Positions 1 through 7,054 of a stretch of DNA of 9,717 nucleotides are shown here, in pieces. Position 1 is the stretch's first letter. Every line of letters starts with the position of its first letter. The stretch spans positions 1 through 9,717 of the forward strand of contig JAUMYC010000089.1 of assembly GCA_030528845.1 (NCBI GenBank), read 5' to 3'. This stretch comes from Eubacteriales bacterium. GTDB lineage: Bacteria; Bacillota_A; Clostridia; Christensenellales; Aristaeellaceae. Both the position numbers and the translations under genes were made by a program. The notes under the pieces were generated by a model. It worked only from the letters and a program-made list of their open reading frames with translations, was not told the DNA's origin and did not search any database.

Positions 1-481
1 AAGCAATTGCCTGTACAACGAAAGAGGCAGATTTATACAGTCCTCGCAAAATATCTTCGCTCTTTTCATACAGCATATTGTGTACGCATCCGTGGAATAT
101 ATTGCAGGCCCCGGTTTTGATTGCTCTGTTGACAGCGCTTTCATCAATAACTGCCATCACCTCGTCAAGGCTTCCCTTGATTGGCGTGGTGTCATGGCAA
201 AACTGAAACAGATCTGCCGGATCCCAATTCATAATTTCCTTTTTGCCTGAAAGGAAACCGCAAACCAATTCCCTGTGAGGCAGGGGATCCAGCATATCAT
301 GATAAGCCTGAATGTCCATAGCAGACAATTCGTCCAGAATGACAACAATATCGATATCGCTTGTTTCTGTAGCTTCGCCGCGGCCATAACTGCCCTGCAG
401 ACCGACAAACCATACGCGGTTTGCAAAAGTCTCATTGAGTACCTGCAAGAAGTTTTGCATCCAAACAGTAATATCAACCAT
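1..481 (-). CDS. Nucleotidyltransferase-domain protein, partial (C-terminus off the left edge)
   Basis: The minus-strand frame starting with ATG at 481 stays open for 160 codons to the window edge, so the stop is not seen. Residues 30-49 carry the polymerase-beta-type nucleotidyltransferase signature: G30-S31, then R34-G35, then S41-D42-I43-D44, where D42 and D44 would bind the metal ion. Proteins of this family transfer a nucleotide to a small molecule (as in aminoglycoside adenylyltransferases) or to a protein. The substrate here cannot be told. The third acidic residue is not certain; E71 in HRELVCGF is a candidate. A strong Shine-Dalgarno sequence, GGAGG at 494-490, lies eight bases before the ATG and fixes the start. 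The gene is clearly less GC-rich than the rest of the window (27 of 60 bases in 181-240), which suggests a different origin. It is separated from the holA operon by a probable terminator. Confidence 0.85.
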   Translation of the reverse strand, partial: MVDITVWMQNFLQVLNETFANRVWFVGLQGSYGRGEATETSDIDIVVILDELSAMDIQAYHDMLDPLPHRELVCGFLSGKKEIMNWDPADLFQFCHDTTPIKGSLDEVMAVIDESAVNRAIKTGACNIFHGCVHNMLYEKSEDILRGLYKSASFVVQAIA

Positions 482-520
482 CTTGATCACCTCCGCCAAA
501 TGCAAGCTTATCTCTTTCAT

Positions 521-548
521 TTTATCACAGCAGCACAAGAAACCGCAA
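521..548 (-). promoter_or_regulatory. Possible extended -10 promoter of the nucleotidyltransferase gene
   Basis: On the minus strand, TGT followed by GATAAA (526-521) resembles an extended -10 element. TTGCGG (548-543) lies 16 bases upstream as a weak -35. The predicted RNA would start about 30 bases before the Shine-Dalgarno-linked ATG at 481. The -35 matches only three consensus bases and overlaps the stem of the upstream terminator, so this is a tentative call. Confidence 0.35.
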
Positions 549-566
549 GCCGGCCAAGGCTTGCGG
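537..566 (-). terminator. Probable intrinsic terminator of the holA operon
   Basis: CCGCAAGCC (543-551) pairs perfectly with GGCTTGCGG (558-566) around a six-base loop. Read on the minus strand the stem is followed by TTTCTT, an imperfect T tract. It lies 80 bases beyond the holA stop codon, just before the next gene's promoter region, where an operon terminator is expected. On the plus strand no T run follows, so it works in one direction only. Confidence 0.55.
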
Positions 567-646
567 TATCGATATTTGCATGATGTAATGCGAAGGATAA
601 CTCTATCCTTTGCCCCCCATTCTCTCCGGGAGGCTCCTCTTTTTCG

Positions 647-1660
647 TTATTTCAGGCCGGCGCGCAGCAGCAGCATGATCCTGTCCAGCGCGGCCTCGTC
701 GCGCCAGCGGCCGCTCTTGACGCCGTATTCCGCCTCCACGCATTGCGCGTAGGCCTGCTCCAGCGGCTCTATGCGCATGCGGCGCGCCTGCTCCATGAGC
801 CGCTTTGCGCCGTAGCCGGTCGTGCCCAGCGCGCTCTGCACCTCGGCCTGCGTCTTTTTGGCGGAGAGCAGCTCTCTGGTCAGGCAGAGCAGGCGCACCT
901 GCCGCGTGATCATATACAGGATGCGCACGCGGTTTTCACCCATGACGAGCAGGGTCTTGAGCAGGTTCTGCGCCTGCGAAAAGCGCCCGGCGGTGAGCGC
1001 GTCGATCATCTCGAAGACGGTGCTCTCCGGCGTGGGGGAGACCAGCGCGCGCACGTCCGACGCGGAGATCTCGCCGCCCTTGCCCGCGTAGGAGGCCAGC
1101 TTGCCGATCTCCCCGGCGAGCCGGGTCAGATCGCGCCCGGCGGCGAAGACGAGCGCCTCGCCCGCCTGCGCGGAGAGCTTCGCGCCGTATTCCGCGGCCC
1201 TCTGCCGCAGCCAGCGCGCGAGGGTCGCGTCGTCCAGCGGCGCAAAGAGCGCCTCGTGCGCCTTGAGCGCCTTGGTGCTCTTTTTCGTGCCGTCGGCCTT
1301 GCCCCGGCAATAGAAGACCAGCGTGCAGCTCTCCGGCGCGTGGGGCAGCCATTTTGTCAGCCGTTCGGCTTCCTCGGCTTCGCCCTTGGCCTTGCCGGAG
1401 GAGAGCGGCCCCCAATCCCGCACGACGACCAGCCGCTTTTCGCACATCATCGGCAGCGTCTCCGCCGCTTCGATGATCCGCTCCGCGCCGACGGCGCCCT
1501 CCAGGATCGTCTCGTTGAGCGCCTCGAGCCCGGCGGGCAGCAGCTTCGCGCGCAGCCGCTCCAGCGCGCTCTTTTTGATATACTCCTCCTCACCGTGGAA
1601 CAGATAGACGCTTGCGATAGTGCCCGCGTCCCATGCTTCGTACAGCTCTTTCCAGTTCAT
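647..1660 (-). CDS. holA: DNA polymerase III subunit delta
   Basis: The 337-residue product has the usual length and layout of HolA, the subunit of the clamp-loader complex that opens the beta sliding clamp so it can be placed on DNA during replication. Visible landmarks are the N-terminal YLFHGEEEYI (19-28), which corresponds to the degenerate nucleotide-binding region; TLPMMCEKRLVVVRDW (68-83), typical of the family; the segment GRDLTRLAGEIGKL (175-188); TVFEMIDALTAGR (214-226) at the start of the C-terminal domain; and the helical C-terminal collar domain, with VKSGRWRDE near 314-322. The start is supported by GGAGG six bases before the ATG. The gene begins 16 bases after the comEC stop, so the two are almost surely co-transcribed. 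In Bacillus, comEC and holA (yqeN) are also neighbours. The rpsT gene that often lies near holA is not seen downstream here. Confidence 0.93.
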   Translation of the reverse strand: MNWKELYEAWDAGTIASVYLFHGEEEYIKKSALERLRAKLLPAGLEALNETILEGAVGAERIIEAAETLPMMCEKRLVVVRDWGPLSSGKAKGEAEEAERLTKWLPHAPESCTLVFYCRGKADGTKKSTKALKAHEALFAPLDDATLARWLRQRAAEYGAKLSAQAGEALVFAAGRDLTRLAGEIGKLASYAGKGGEISASDVRALVSPTPESTVFEMIDALTAGRFSQAQNLLKTLLVMGENRVRILYMITRQVRLLCLTRELLSAKKTQAEVQSALGTTGYGAKRLMEQARRMRIEPLEQAYAQCVEAEYGVKSGRWRDEAALDRIMLLLRAGLK

Positions 1661-1676
1661 CGCGTTCCTCCGTCGT

Positions 1677-4025
1677 TTATTCGCTCAGCCATGTTTCTAT
1701 GCTCGCGCCGCCCTGCGGCAGCAGCTGCGCCGTGATATCGCCGCTCTGCGCTGTGGACCAGACCGGCACGCCCAGCGCGGAGAGCCGCTCCAGCACGGCG
1801 GGCGCGGGGTGGCCGTAGCCGTTGTTTGCCCCGGCGGAGACGATCGCGGCGCTGGGCGAGCTGACGCGCAGCAGGAATTCGCCCGAGGCCGTGCCGCTGC
1901 CGTGGTGGGAGAGCTTGAGGACGTCGCAGTCCGGGATGGGGAAGGTGATATCCTCGTCGGCGAGGTCGCCCATCATCAGCACGCTGGCCTCGCCGTATTC
2001 GATCAGCAGCACCAGAGAGGCGGCGTTGTCCTCCTCGGGCTGATAGCCCAAGGGCGGGTGCAGCACCGTGGCCGTGACGTCCTCGGAGAGGGAGAGCACG
2101 TCGCCCGCGCTCAGATAGCGCTTCGGGAGCCCTTCCAGCGCCCGGGCGGTCTCCTCCGGCACGTCCAGCCGCGTCCAGCATTCGGGCAGATAGACCGCCT
2201 TTGCGCGGCCCGCCTCGATCACCTCGGCCGCATAGCCCGCGTGGTCGTCGTCCGGGTGGGTCAAAAAGAGCGCTTCGAGCGCGATGGCCCTGCCGGAGAG
2301 GCGGCTTGCGGCGGAGGAATTGTTGCCCGTGTCGATCATATAGCAGGAGCCCTGCGCGTTGATCAGGGCGCTGTCGCCCTGGTCCACGTCGATGAAGGTG
2401 ACGCGCAGGCCTTCTTCGCCCAGTACAGGCGCCTGCGCCCACGCTGAGGAGAGCGCCGCGACGAGCGCCAGCGCGCATACGCCCACGGACTTCAGGCGGG
2501 AGGCGGCGCGCCGGGAAATGCGGCGCACGGGGGCCTGCGCGCAGCAGAGCAGCGCGATGAGCGCATAGGCCAGCGCAAAGCCCCAGCCCATGCGCGGCAT
2601 GGGGATGCGCAGCGCGTCCGGCAGCGAGCCGATCTGCCGCGCGAGCGCCTCGAGCAGGCCCAGCCCCTGCTGCGCCGGCCACGCCGCAGGCGCAAAGACC
2701 ACCGAGAGCAGCAGCACGGGCAGCAGCGCCGTCGCCAGAGGGATGGCGGCGATATTGGCCAGCAGCGACCAGAGCGTGAGCGTGCCGAAGAGGTTGGCCG
2801 TAATGGGCAGCGCGCCCAAAAGCGCGCCGAGGGAGGTGAAGAGGGTCGCTATGGGATGCCAGAGCGCGCGGCGCAGGCGCGTGCGCAGCACGGCCGCGGG
2901 CGTGAGCGCAGAGGCGAGCACCGGCGAGATCAGGCAGATGCCCAGCATCGCGCCGAAGGAGAGCTGAAAGCCCGTGTCGAACAGATACAGCGGCTTGAGG
3001 CAGCACAGCACGAGAAAGGCAAAGGCCAGCGCCGTGAGCCGGTCGCCCTTTCTGCCCAGCAGCGGCGCGGCCTCCAGCAGGGCAAAGTACAGCAGCGCGC
3101 GCAAAATGGAGGCGGGAAATCCCGTGAGCGCGGCATAGAGCGCGAAGACGGGCAGCACGAGGAAATAGGCCGCCCGGCGCGACAGGCGGCAGACATGGCG
3201 CAGGAACAGATGCACCGCGCCGGAGAGGATGGAAACATGCAGGCCGCTCACGGCCAGCAGATGCACGATACCCGCGTCGGTGAAGGCCGCGTATTCCTCG
3301 TCCGTCAGCGTGGATTTATCGCCCAGCAGCAGCGCCCGCGCCAGGGAGGCATGCTCGGGACAGCGTTCATCCAGCCGCGCGGCGAGCAGGCCGCGCAGCC
3401 GCATGAGCGAGCGCATCGGCGAGGGCGCGCCCTCTTCTATGGAAAGGTCCTTCAGCCCGGCGCTGCCCGTGAGCGCGACGCCGCTGCGCCAATAATGCGC
3501 GGCGGAATCGTGGTCGCCGTCGCCGGTCGCGCCGCGCGGTGAGGAGAGGTTCGCCGTGACGCGGAGCCTGTCGCCGTATTGCAGCGCGGGCAGCTCCTGC
3601 TCGTTGGGGAAGAGATAGAGCCGCACGCGGTGCGGATAGGGCTCGGCGTCGAGGGAAACGTCGTCGAGCGTGAGCAGCAGGTATTCCTCGCCAAGGCGCG
3701 GCTCCGCGCACACAACGCCGCCGACGAGGCGCTTTTGCCGGGGCATTTCCTCCGGCAGCACCGCGCAGCAGCCCGTGACGCACGCCGCGAAAAAGAGAAC
3801 GGCCGCGCACAGGGCGGAGAGCCGCCTGCTCCAAAGCGTCAGCGCCGCAAAGCACACCGCCGGCAGCAGATACGCGGCCCACGGCGCGCCGCCGCAATAG
3901 CCCGCGATCGCCCCGGCGGCCCAGCTCAGCGCCAGACAGACCAGAGGCCGCCGACGCATGCGCCGCAGAGACGAGCGCAGCCCGAAGGGCATGCCTTCGT
4001 CCGGCGCGGGACGCTTCAGAACCAT
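1677..4025 (-). CDS. comEC: ComEC/Rec2-type DNA internalization protein with C-terminal metallo-beta-lactamase domain
   Basis: The 782-residue protein forms the inner-membrane channel that carries single-stranded DNA into the cell during natural transformation. Domains in order: two N-terminal membrane helices (about 27-90); a soluble DUF4131/OB-like region (about 100-195); the multi-helix competence domain (about 230-500), with its hallmark HLLAVSGLHVSIL (255-267) and GFQLSFGAMLGI (352-363); and a C-terminal metallo-beta-lactamase domain (about 541-782). The latter keeps H590-x-D592-x-D594-H595, a GD pair at 686-687, SHHGSG (706-711) and YGHP (737-740). The family motif DVGQGDS reads DVDQGDS here (545-551). 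The start has AAGGGAGG six bases upstream. The gene lies 32 bases after the MBL hydrolase gene. Presence of comEC alone does not prove competence; many Clostridia carry it without a known transformation phenotype. Confidence 0.95.
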   Translation of the reverse strand: MVLKRPAPDEGMPFGLRSSLRRMRRRPLVCLALSWAAGAIAGYCGGAPWAAYLLPAVCFAALTLWSRRLSALCAAVLFFAACVTGCCAVLPEEMPRQKRLVGGVVCAEPRLGEEYLLLTLDDVSLDAEPYPHRVRLYLFPNEQELPALQYGDRLRVTANLSSPRGATGDGDHDSAAHYWRSGVALTGSAGLKDLSIEEGAPSPMRSLMRLRGLLAARLDERCPEHASLARALLLGDKSTLTDEEYAAFTDAGIVHLLAVSGLHVSILSGAVHLFLRHVCRLSRRAAYFLVLPVFALYAALTGFPASILRALLYFALLEAAPLLGRKGDRLTALAFAFLVLCCLKPLYLFDTGFQLSFGAMLGICLISPVLASALTPAAVLRTRLRRALWHPIATLFTSLGALLGALPITANLFGTLTLWSLLANIAAIPLATALLPVLLLSVVFAPAAWPAQQGLGLLEALARQIGSLPDALRIPMPRMGWGFALAYALIALLCCAQAPVRRISRRAASRLKSVGVCALALVAALSSAWAQAPVLGEEGLRVTFIDVDQGDSALINAQGSCYMIDTGNNSSAASRLSGRAIALEALFLTHPDDDHAGYAAEVIEAGRAKAVYLPECWTRLDVPEETARALEGLPKRYLSAGDVLSLSEDVTATVLHPPLGYQPEEDNAASLVLLIEYGEASVLMMGDLADEDITFPIPDCDVLKLSHHGSGTASGEFLLRVSSPSAAIVSAGANNGYGHPAPAVLERLSALGVPVWSTAQSGDITAQLLPQGGASIETWLSE

Positions 4026-4057
4026 AGGCGGCCTCCCTTTCTACTAAAAATGCGGGA

Positions 4058-4756
4058 TCAGAATGCGATGGTCAGCCCATCATGGGCGACGACAGCGCCC
4101 GGGAAGTGCGGCTCGGCTTCGCTGAGCATGGTCTGCGCATCTCCCGTGGGAGAGACATGGCTCAGGCAGAGGCGCTTTACGCCCGCCTGCGCGGCCAGCT
4201 CTGCGCACAGGCGCGGCGAGAGGTGCGGCTTGTCCTCGGCCCAGTTCGCCTCCGTGAGGCAGGCGTCGGCCAGAAGCAGATCCGCCCCTTTTGCAAACTG
4301 CGCAAGGGCGGGCAGCGTGTTGGTGTCGCCCGTATAGACGAACGCCTTGCCCTCGCCTTCCACGCGCACGCAGCAGGAGGGCACGGGATGCCTGCCCGGC
4401 AAAAAGCGCACGCGGAAAGAGCCCAGCGAAAAGGGCTCCTGCGGCAGCAGGCGCCAGCCCGCGCTTTCCAGAGCCTCCCGCGCAAAGGCGGGCGCGCCCG
4501 GCGCATAGACCGGCACGGAGAGCGCGCCGGGCAGATAGCTCAGCGGCAGCATGTCGGAGATATGATCCCAATGCAGATGGCTGAGCACGATGGCCCCCAG
4601 TGCGGGCGGCGCGATGCGGCGCATGAGCCGCGCAAGCGAGCCGCTGCCCATGTCCAGAGCGATCGCCTCGCCGTTCTCTCCCTGCAGAAGATAGCCCGAG
4701 CATGCGCCGCCGGGGCCGGGCGTGGGGCCCTGCCAGCCTAAGACCGTCAGTTTCAT
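4058..4756 (-). CDS. MBL-fold metallo-hydrolase (YhfI/RNase Z-like)
   Basis: The 232-residue protein is a compact metallo-beta-lactamase-fold enzyme with a full set of likely metal ligands: H60-x-H62-x-D64-H65, H123 in GRHPVPS, D144 in YTGDT, and H200 in CLSHVSP, which together would hold two zinc-like ions. This pattern and the PG-rich N-terminus resemble the RNase Z-like subgroup and Bacillus YhfI. It is shorter than true tRNase Z (about 300 residues), and I see no tRNA-binding exosite arm, so tRNA processing should not be assumed. No signal peptide is visible, which suggests a cytoplasmic enzyme. The substrate is unknown. It is the first gene of the operon with comEC and holA. The Shine-Dalgarno AAGGAGGT lies 12 bases from the ATG, a rather long gap, but no closer in-frame start exists upstream. 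Confidence 0.85.
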   Translation of the reverse strand: MKLTVLGWQGPTPGPGGACSGYLLQGENGEAIALDMGSGSLARLMRRIAPPALGAIVLSHLHWDHISDMLPLSYLPGALSVPVYAPGAPAFAREALESAGWRLLPQEPFSLGSFRVRFLPGRHPVPSCCVRVEGEGKAFVYTGDTNTLPALAQFAKGADLLLADACLTEANWAEDKPHLSPRLCAELAAQAGVKRLCLSHVSPTGDAQTMLSEAEPHFPGAVVAHDGLTIAF

Positions 4757-4788
4757 GGCGAAAAATCGACCTCCTTCGTTGTTTTACC

Positions 4789-4817
4789 AATATAGCACAT
4801 CGCCGTTTTCGGCGCAA
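4789..4817 (-). promoter_or_regulatory. Sigma-A-type promoter of the MBL-comEC-holA operon
   Basis: On the minus strand, TTGCGC (4817-4812) and TATATT (4794-4789) are separated by exactly 17 bases, and TGC directly precedes the -10, giving an extended -10. The predicted start of transcription is about 25-30 bases upstream of the ATG at 4756. A small CGCCG-TTTT-CGGCG palindrome (4801-4814) lies in the spacer and overlaps the edge of the -35. Confidence 0.65.
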
Positions 4818-4878
4818 TCCCGGATAGGGACGAGCAGCGGGGGCATATGCTCTTCGGGAATGCAAACGGGGAGTTGAT

Positions 4879-6636
4879 GTGAAGATGAAAAGCCCCGCGT
4901 TGGGAATGTTTTATGCCCGAGAGCCGCTTGCGCTGCGGCCGTTTGCGCGCGCGCCCTATCATGTGCTGGGGCGGCATGCCCTCAGCGCGGCCTGCGCCTG
5001 CGCGGATGCGGGCGCGGCGGCCTGCCTGTGGGGGCGGCTGCGCAGCGCAAGGGAACTCGAAAAGGAGCTCATGCGCGAGGGCGCGCGCCTGCCGGAGCGG
5101 CCCTCGGAGGCAGAGCTGCTGCTGGCGGGCTACAGGCTTTGGGGAGAGGAGCTCGCCGAGCGCATGGAAGGCCCGGCCTCCGCCGCCGTGATCGACCGGG
5201 ACGCGGGCAGGCTTTTGCTCATCCGGGACAGGATGGGCGAGGCGCCGCTGTTTTATGCCTGCGCCGCCGGGGGCGTCGTCTTTGCCGACAGGCCGCTGCC
5301 GCTTCTGCACGCGCAGGGGGTGCGGCGGCTGGTCGGCCGCGAAGGCCTGTGCGAGATCTTCGGCCTCGGCCCCGCGCGCACGCCCGGCTGCACGCCGCTG
5401 CAGGACGTGCGCGAGCTGGAGCCGGGCTGCCTGCTCGTGGCGAAGGAAAACAGCGTGCAGACGCGCCGGTATTTCGCGCTGGAGGCCTGCGAGCATGCAG
5501 ACGACGAGCGCGCCACGGTCGAAAAAACGCGCTTTCTGCTGGAACAGGCCGTGGCGGAGACCGTCGCGCTGCAGCCCTCCTGCATGATCTCCGGCGGGTT
5601 GGATTCGAGCGCGGTCATGGCGCTGTATGCGCATCTGACAGGCCGGCCGCCGGTCGGCTTTTCCGTGGATTATGAAGACGACGAGCGCTATTTCGAATCC
5701 ACTCTCTTCCGCCCGGACAGGGACGCCCCTTGGGCGAAGAAGGCGTGCGCGGCGCTGGGCGCAAGGCAGGTCTGCATAGAGCTCTCCTCCGCGCAGCTGG
5801 CGCAGGCCCTGCCGGAGGCCGTGCAGGCCCGCGAATTTCCCGGCATGGCGGATATCGACTCTTCCATGCTGCTCTTTGCGCGCTCCATCTCCGCCTGCTC
5901 GGAAGCGACCCTCATGGGCGAGTGCGCCGACGAGGCCTTCGGCGGCTATCCGTGGTTTCACAGAGAAGAGCTGCTCTATAAAGACGGCTTTCCTTGGTCG
6001 GGCTCGCTGGCGCTTCGCGAGAGCATCCTGAAGGAGGAGGTGCGCAGGAAGCTGAAGCTGACGCAATATGCCGCGATGCGCTATCACGAGGCCTGCGCGG
6101 CGCTGCCCGTGCTGCCGGGCGAGGAGGAGCGCGAGAGCCGTCTGCGCGCGCTGCAGGGGCTGGTGTTCCGTTTTTTCATGCCAAACCTGCAGGAGCGCGC
6201 CGTGCGCATGTGCTCTGCCGCGGGCGTCGAGCCGCTCACGCCCTTTTGCGACGACCGGCTCATCCGCTATCTGTACAACGTGCCGTGGCGGCTCAAGACC
6301 CTCGGCGGCGAGACGAAGGGCCTGCTCAAGGCGGCGGTGGGCGAGCTTTTGCCGAAGGAGCTGCTGCACCGCAAAAAGAGCCCTTACCCCAAGACGTGCA
6401 ACCCGCAGTATACCAGGCTCGTGCTGGAGCGGATCGCAGCGCTCGCCCGGGAGGACGACGCGCCCATCTGGGCGGTCTGCGAGCGCGGCGCGATCCTGCG
6501 CCTCGCGCAGGGCGACCTCTCGCCCGCGCGCACGCCGTGGTACGGCCAGCTCATGGCCGGGCCGCAGATGCTGGCCTATGTCCTGCAGACGGACCACTGG
6601 CTGCGGCTCACCGGCGCGCAGATCGACCTGCGCTGA
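4879..6636 (+). CDS. Asparagine synthetase B-like protein with degenerate glutaminase domain
   Basis: The 585-residue product aligns well with clostridial AsnB. Known AsnB makes asparagine from aspartate, ATP and glutamine-derived ammonia. The synthetase half keeps the pyrophosphate loop SGGLDSS (238-244), GECADEAFGGYPWFH (347-361), GLCEIFGLGP (156-165), KKSPYPKT (499-506) and the C-terminal PWYGQLMAGPQMLAY (553-567). The N-terminal glutaminase half (about 1-150) is degraded. The protein does not begin with Met-Cys-Gly, so the nucleophilic Cys2 is absent, and the NGEIYN oxyanion motif is replaced by LWGRLRS (50-56). RDRMGEAPLFY (116-126) survives. The usual DRxSM and E-x-R-VPF motifs read ERAVRM and EPLTPF near 439-455, also atypical. 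It may use free ammonia, take ammonia from a partner, or make a different amide. The start is GTG (4879) with GGGGAG five bases upstream; ATG at 4885 is the alternative. No convincing promoter or terminator was found for this gene. Confidence 0.85.
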   Translation: MKMKSPALGMFYAREPLALRPFARAPYHVLGRHALSAACACADAGAAACLWGRLRSARELEKELMREGARLPERPSEAELLLAGYRLWGEELAERMEGPASAAVIDRDAGRLLLIRDRMGEAPLFYACAAGGVVFADRPLPLLHAQGVRRLVGREGLCEIFGLGPARTPGCTPLQDVRELEPGCLLVAKENSVQTRRYFALEACEHADDERATVEKTRFLLEQAVAETVALQPSCMISGGLDSSAVMALYAHLTGRPPVGFSVDYEDDERYFESTLFRPDRDAPWAKKACAALGARQVCIELSSAQLAQALPEAVQAREFPGMADIDSSMLLFARSISACSEATLMGECADEAFGGYPWFHREELLYKDGFPWSGSLALRESILKEEVRRKLKLTQYAAMRYHEACAALPVLPGEEERESRLRALQGLVFRFFMPNLQERAVRMCSAAGVEPLTPFCDDRLIRYLYNVPWRLKTLGGETKGLLKAAVGELLPKELLHRKKSPYPKTCNPQYTRLVLERIAALAREDDAPIWAVCERGAILRLAQGDLSPARTPWYGQLMAGPQMLAYVLQTDHWLRLTGAQIDLR

Positions 6637-6680
6637 GCGGGCAAAGGAAAGATTTTGTAAATAAAGGAAGCCTATGCATA

Positions 6681-6709
6681 TTGACAGACGCCGGTCGGTG
6701 GTCTATAAT
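6681..6709 (+). promoter_or_regulatory. Perfect-consensus sigma-A promoter for the 6S-like RNA
   Basis: TTGACA (6681-6686) and TATAAT (6704-6709) both match consensus in all six positions, with the ideal 17-base spacer. Transcription should start near 6716. Such a promoter fits an abundant stable RNA better than a protein gene. No other promoter in the window is close to this quality. Confidence 0.9.
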
Positions 6710-6715
6710 CTTTTC

Positions 6716-6957
6716 TTGGAACGAGCGATCGTTCTTCCTGGGGTGTTCGTAACGTTTCTGCATTTACCCACATTTTCACAAAAGGATGCCGGAGTCATTA
6801 CCGCGACTGATGTCATGCCCCCGCCTCGTGCGCCAGGGGACGACAGATGCACGTGCAGGCATCCGCCCTGCCATTGGCGGGTGAAAACGCAGGAGCGAGC
6901 GGCACTTTCGGGGTCTTTTTTCAAACAGGAGCAGTCCTTTCCGGGCTGCTCTTTTTT
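6716..6957 (+). ncRNA. ssrS: 6S RNA (candidate)
   Basis: 6S RNA binds the main RNA polymerase holoenzyme by imitating an open promoter and lowers transcription in stationary phase. The region lies between a perfect promoter and an intrinsic terminator and has the expected fold. A wobble-rich closing helix joins 6735-6745 to 6903-6913 (one mismatch). The segment GGTGTTCGTAACG (6742-6754) matches in kind the AUGUUCGCAAGCG segment near the 5' end of E. coli 6S, and GCGGCACTTTCGGGG (6899-6913) matches its GCGGCAUCUCGGAG 3' end. Upper stems are GGATGCC (6784-6790) with GGCATCC (6858-6864), TGTC (6811-6814) with GACA (6842-6845), and CCCC (6818-6821) with GGGG (6836-6839). A small hairpin at 6866-6881 sits on the 3' side of the central bubble, as in 6S. 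The 6S core is about 180 bases. An extra 5' hairpin with a GCGA tetraloop (6719-6734) precedes it. The match is from memory, not a covariance search. Confidence 0.72.
6929..6957 (+). terminator. Intrinsic terminator of the 6S-like RNA
   Basis: GAGCAGTCC (6929-6937) pairs with GGGCTGCTC (6943-6951), nine pairs including one G-T wobble, around a five-base loop. Six T residues follow (6952-6957). It ends the non-coding RNA and separates it from the gene starting at 7055. Confidence 0.85.
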
Positions 6958-7054
6958 ATTGCAAAAAAACAACGCCCAGTCGGCTCTCCCGCGCGCGGCG
7001 CGGTATATCGCGCGGCCGCAGGGGCATATCCTGCTGCTGAGAGGGGGCGTTTGG

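Noticed and set aside
593..610. AAGGATA-ACTC-TATCCTT hairpin between holA and the leftmost gene
   Set aside because: Seven perfect pairs, but no T run on either strand; the 537-566 hairpin fits a terminator better. It may be just a chance AT-rich palindrome.
743..1735. A 330-codon plus-strand frame opposite holA
   Set aside because: It is an Arg/Leu/Gly-rich antisense shadow without family motifs; holA on the minus strand is unambiguous.
4823..4851. Possible plus-strand promoter for the asparagine synthetase-like gene (GATAGG, then TATGCT)
   Set aside because: The -10 matches four of six bases and the -35 is poor. I cannot support it over chance.
4753..6597. A 614-codon open frame on the minus strand, opposite the asparagine synthetase-like gene
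   Set aside because: Its translation has no recognisable motif and is rich in Arg, Ala, Gln and His, as expected from the reverse of a GC-rich gene. The plus strand has clear AsnB motifs across the same span.
6716..6957. Structured RNA considered as tmRNA, SRP RNA, RNase P RNA or a riboswitch
   Set aside because: It lacks the tmRNA tag frame and CCA end, the SRP tetraloop motif and the RNase P conserved core, and I could not match a known riboswitch core. The 6S layout fits better, although a novel leader is not fully excluded.
6958..7054. GCGCG-GTATAT-CGCGC palindrome and a TATATC word upstream of the repeat protein
   Set aside because: The stem has only five pairs in very GC-rich sequence, and no -35 is found at a proper distance from the TATATC, so neither an operator nor a promoter can be claimed.
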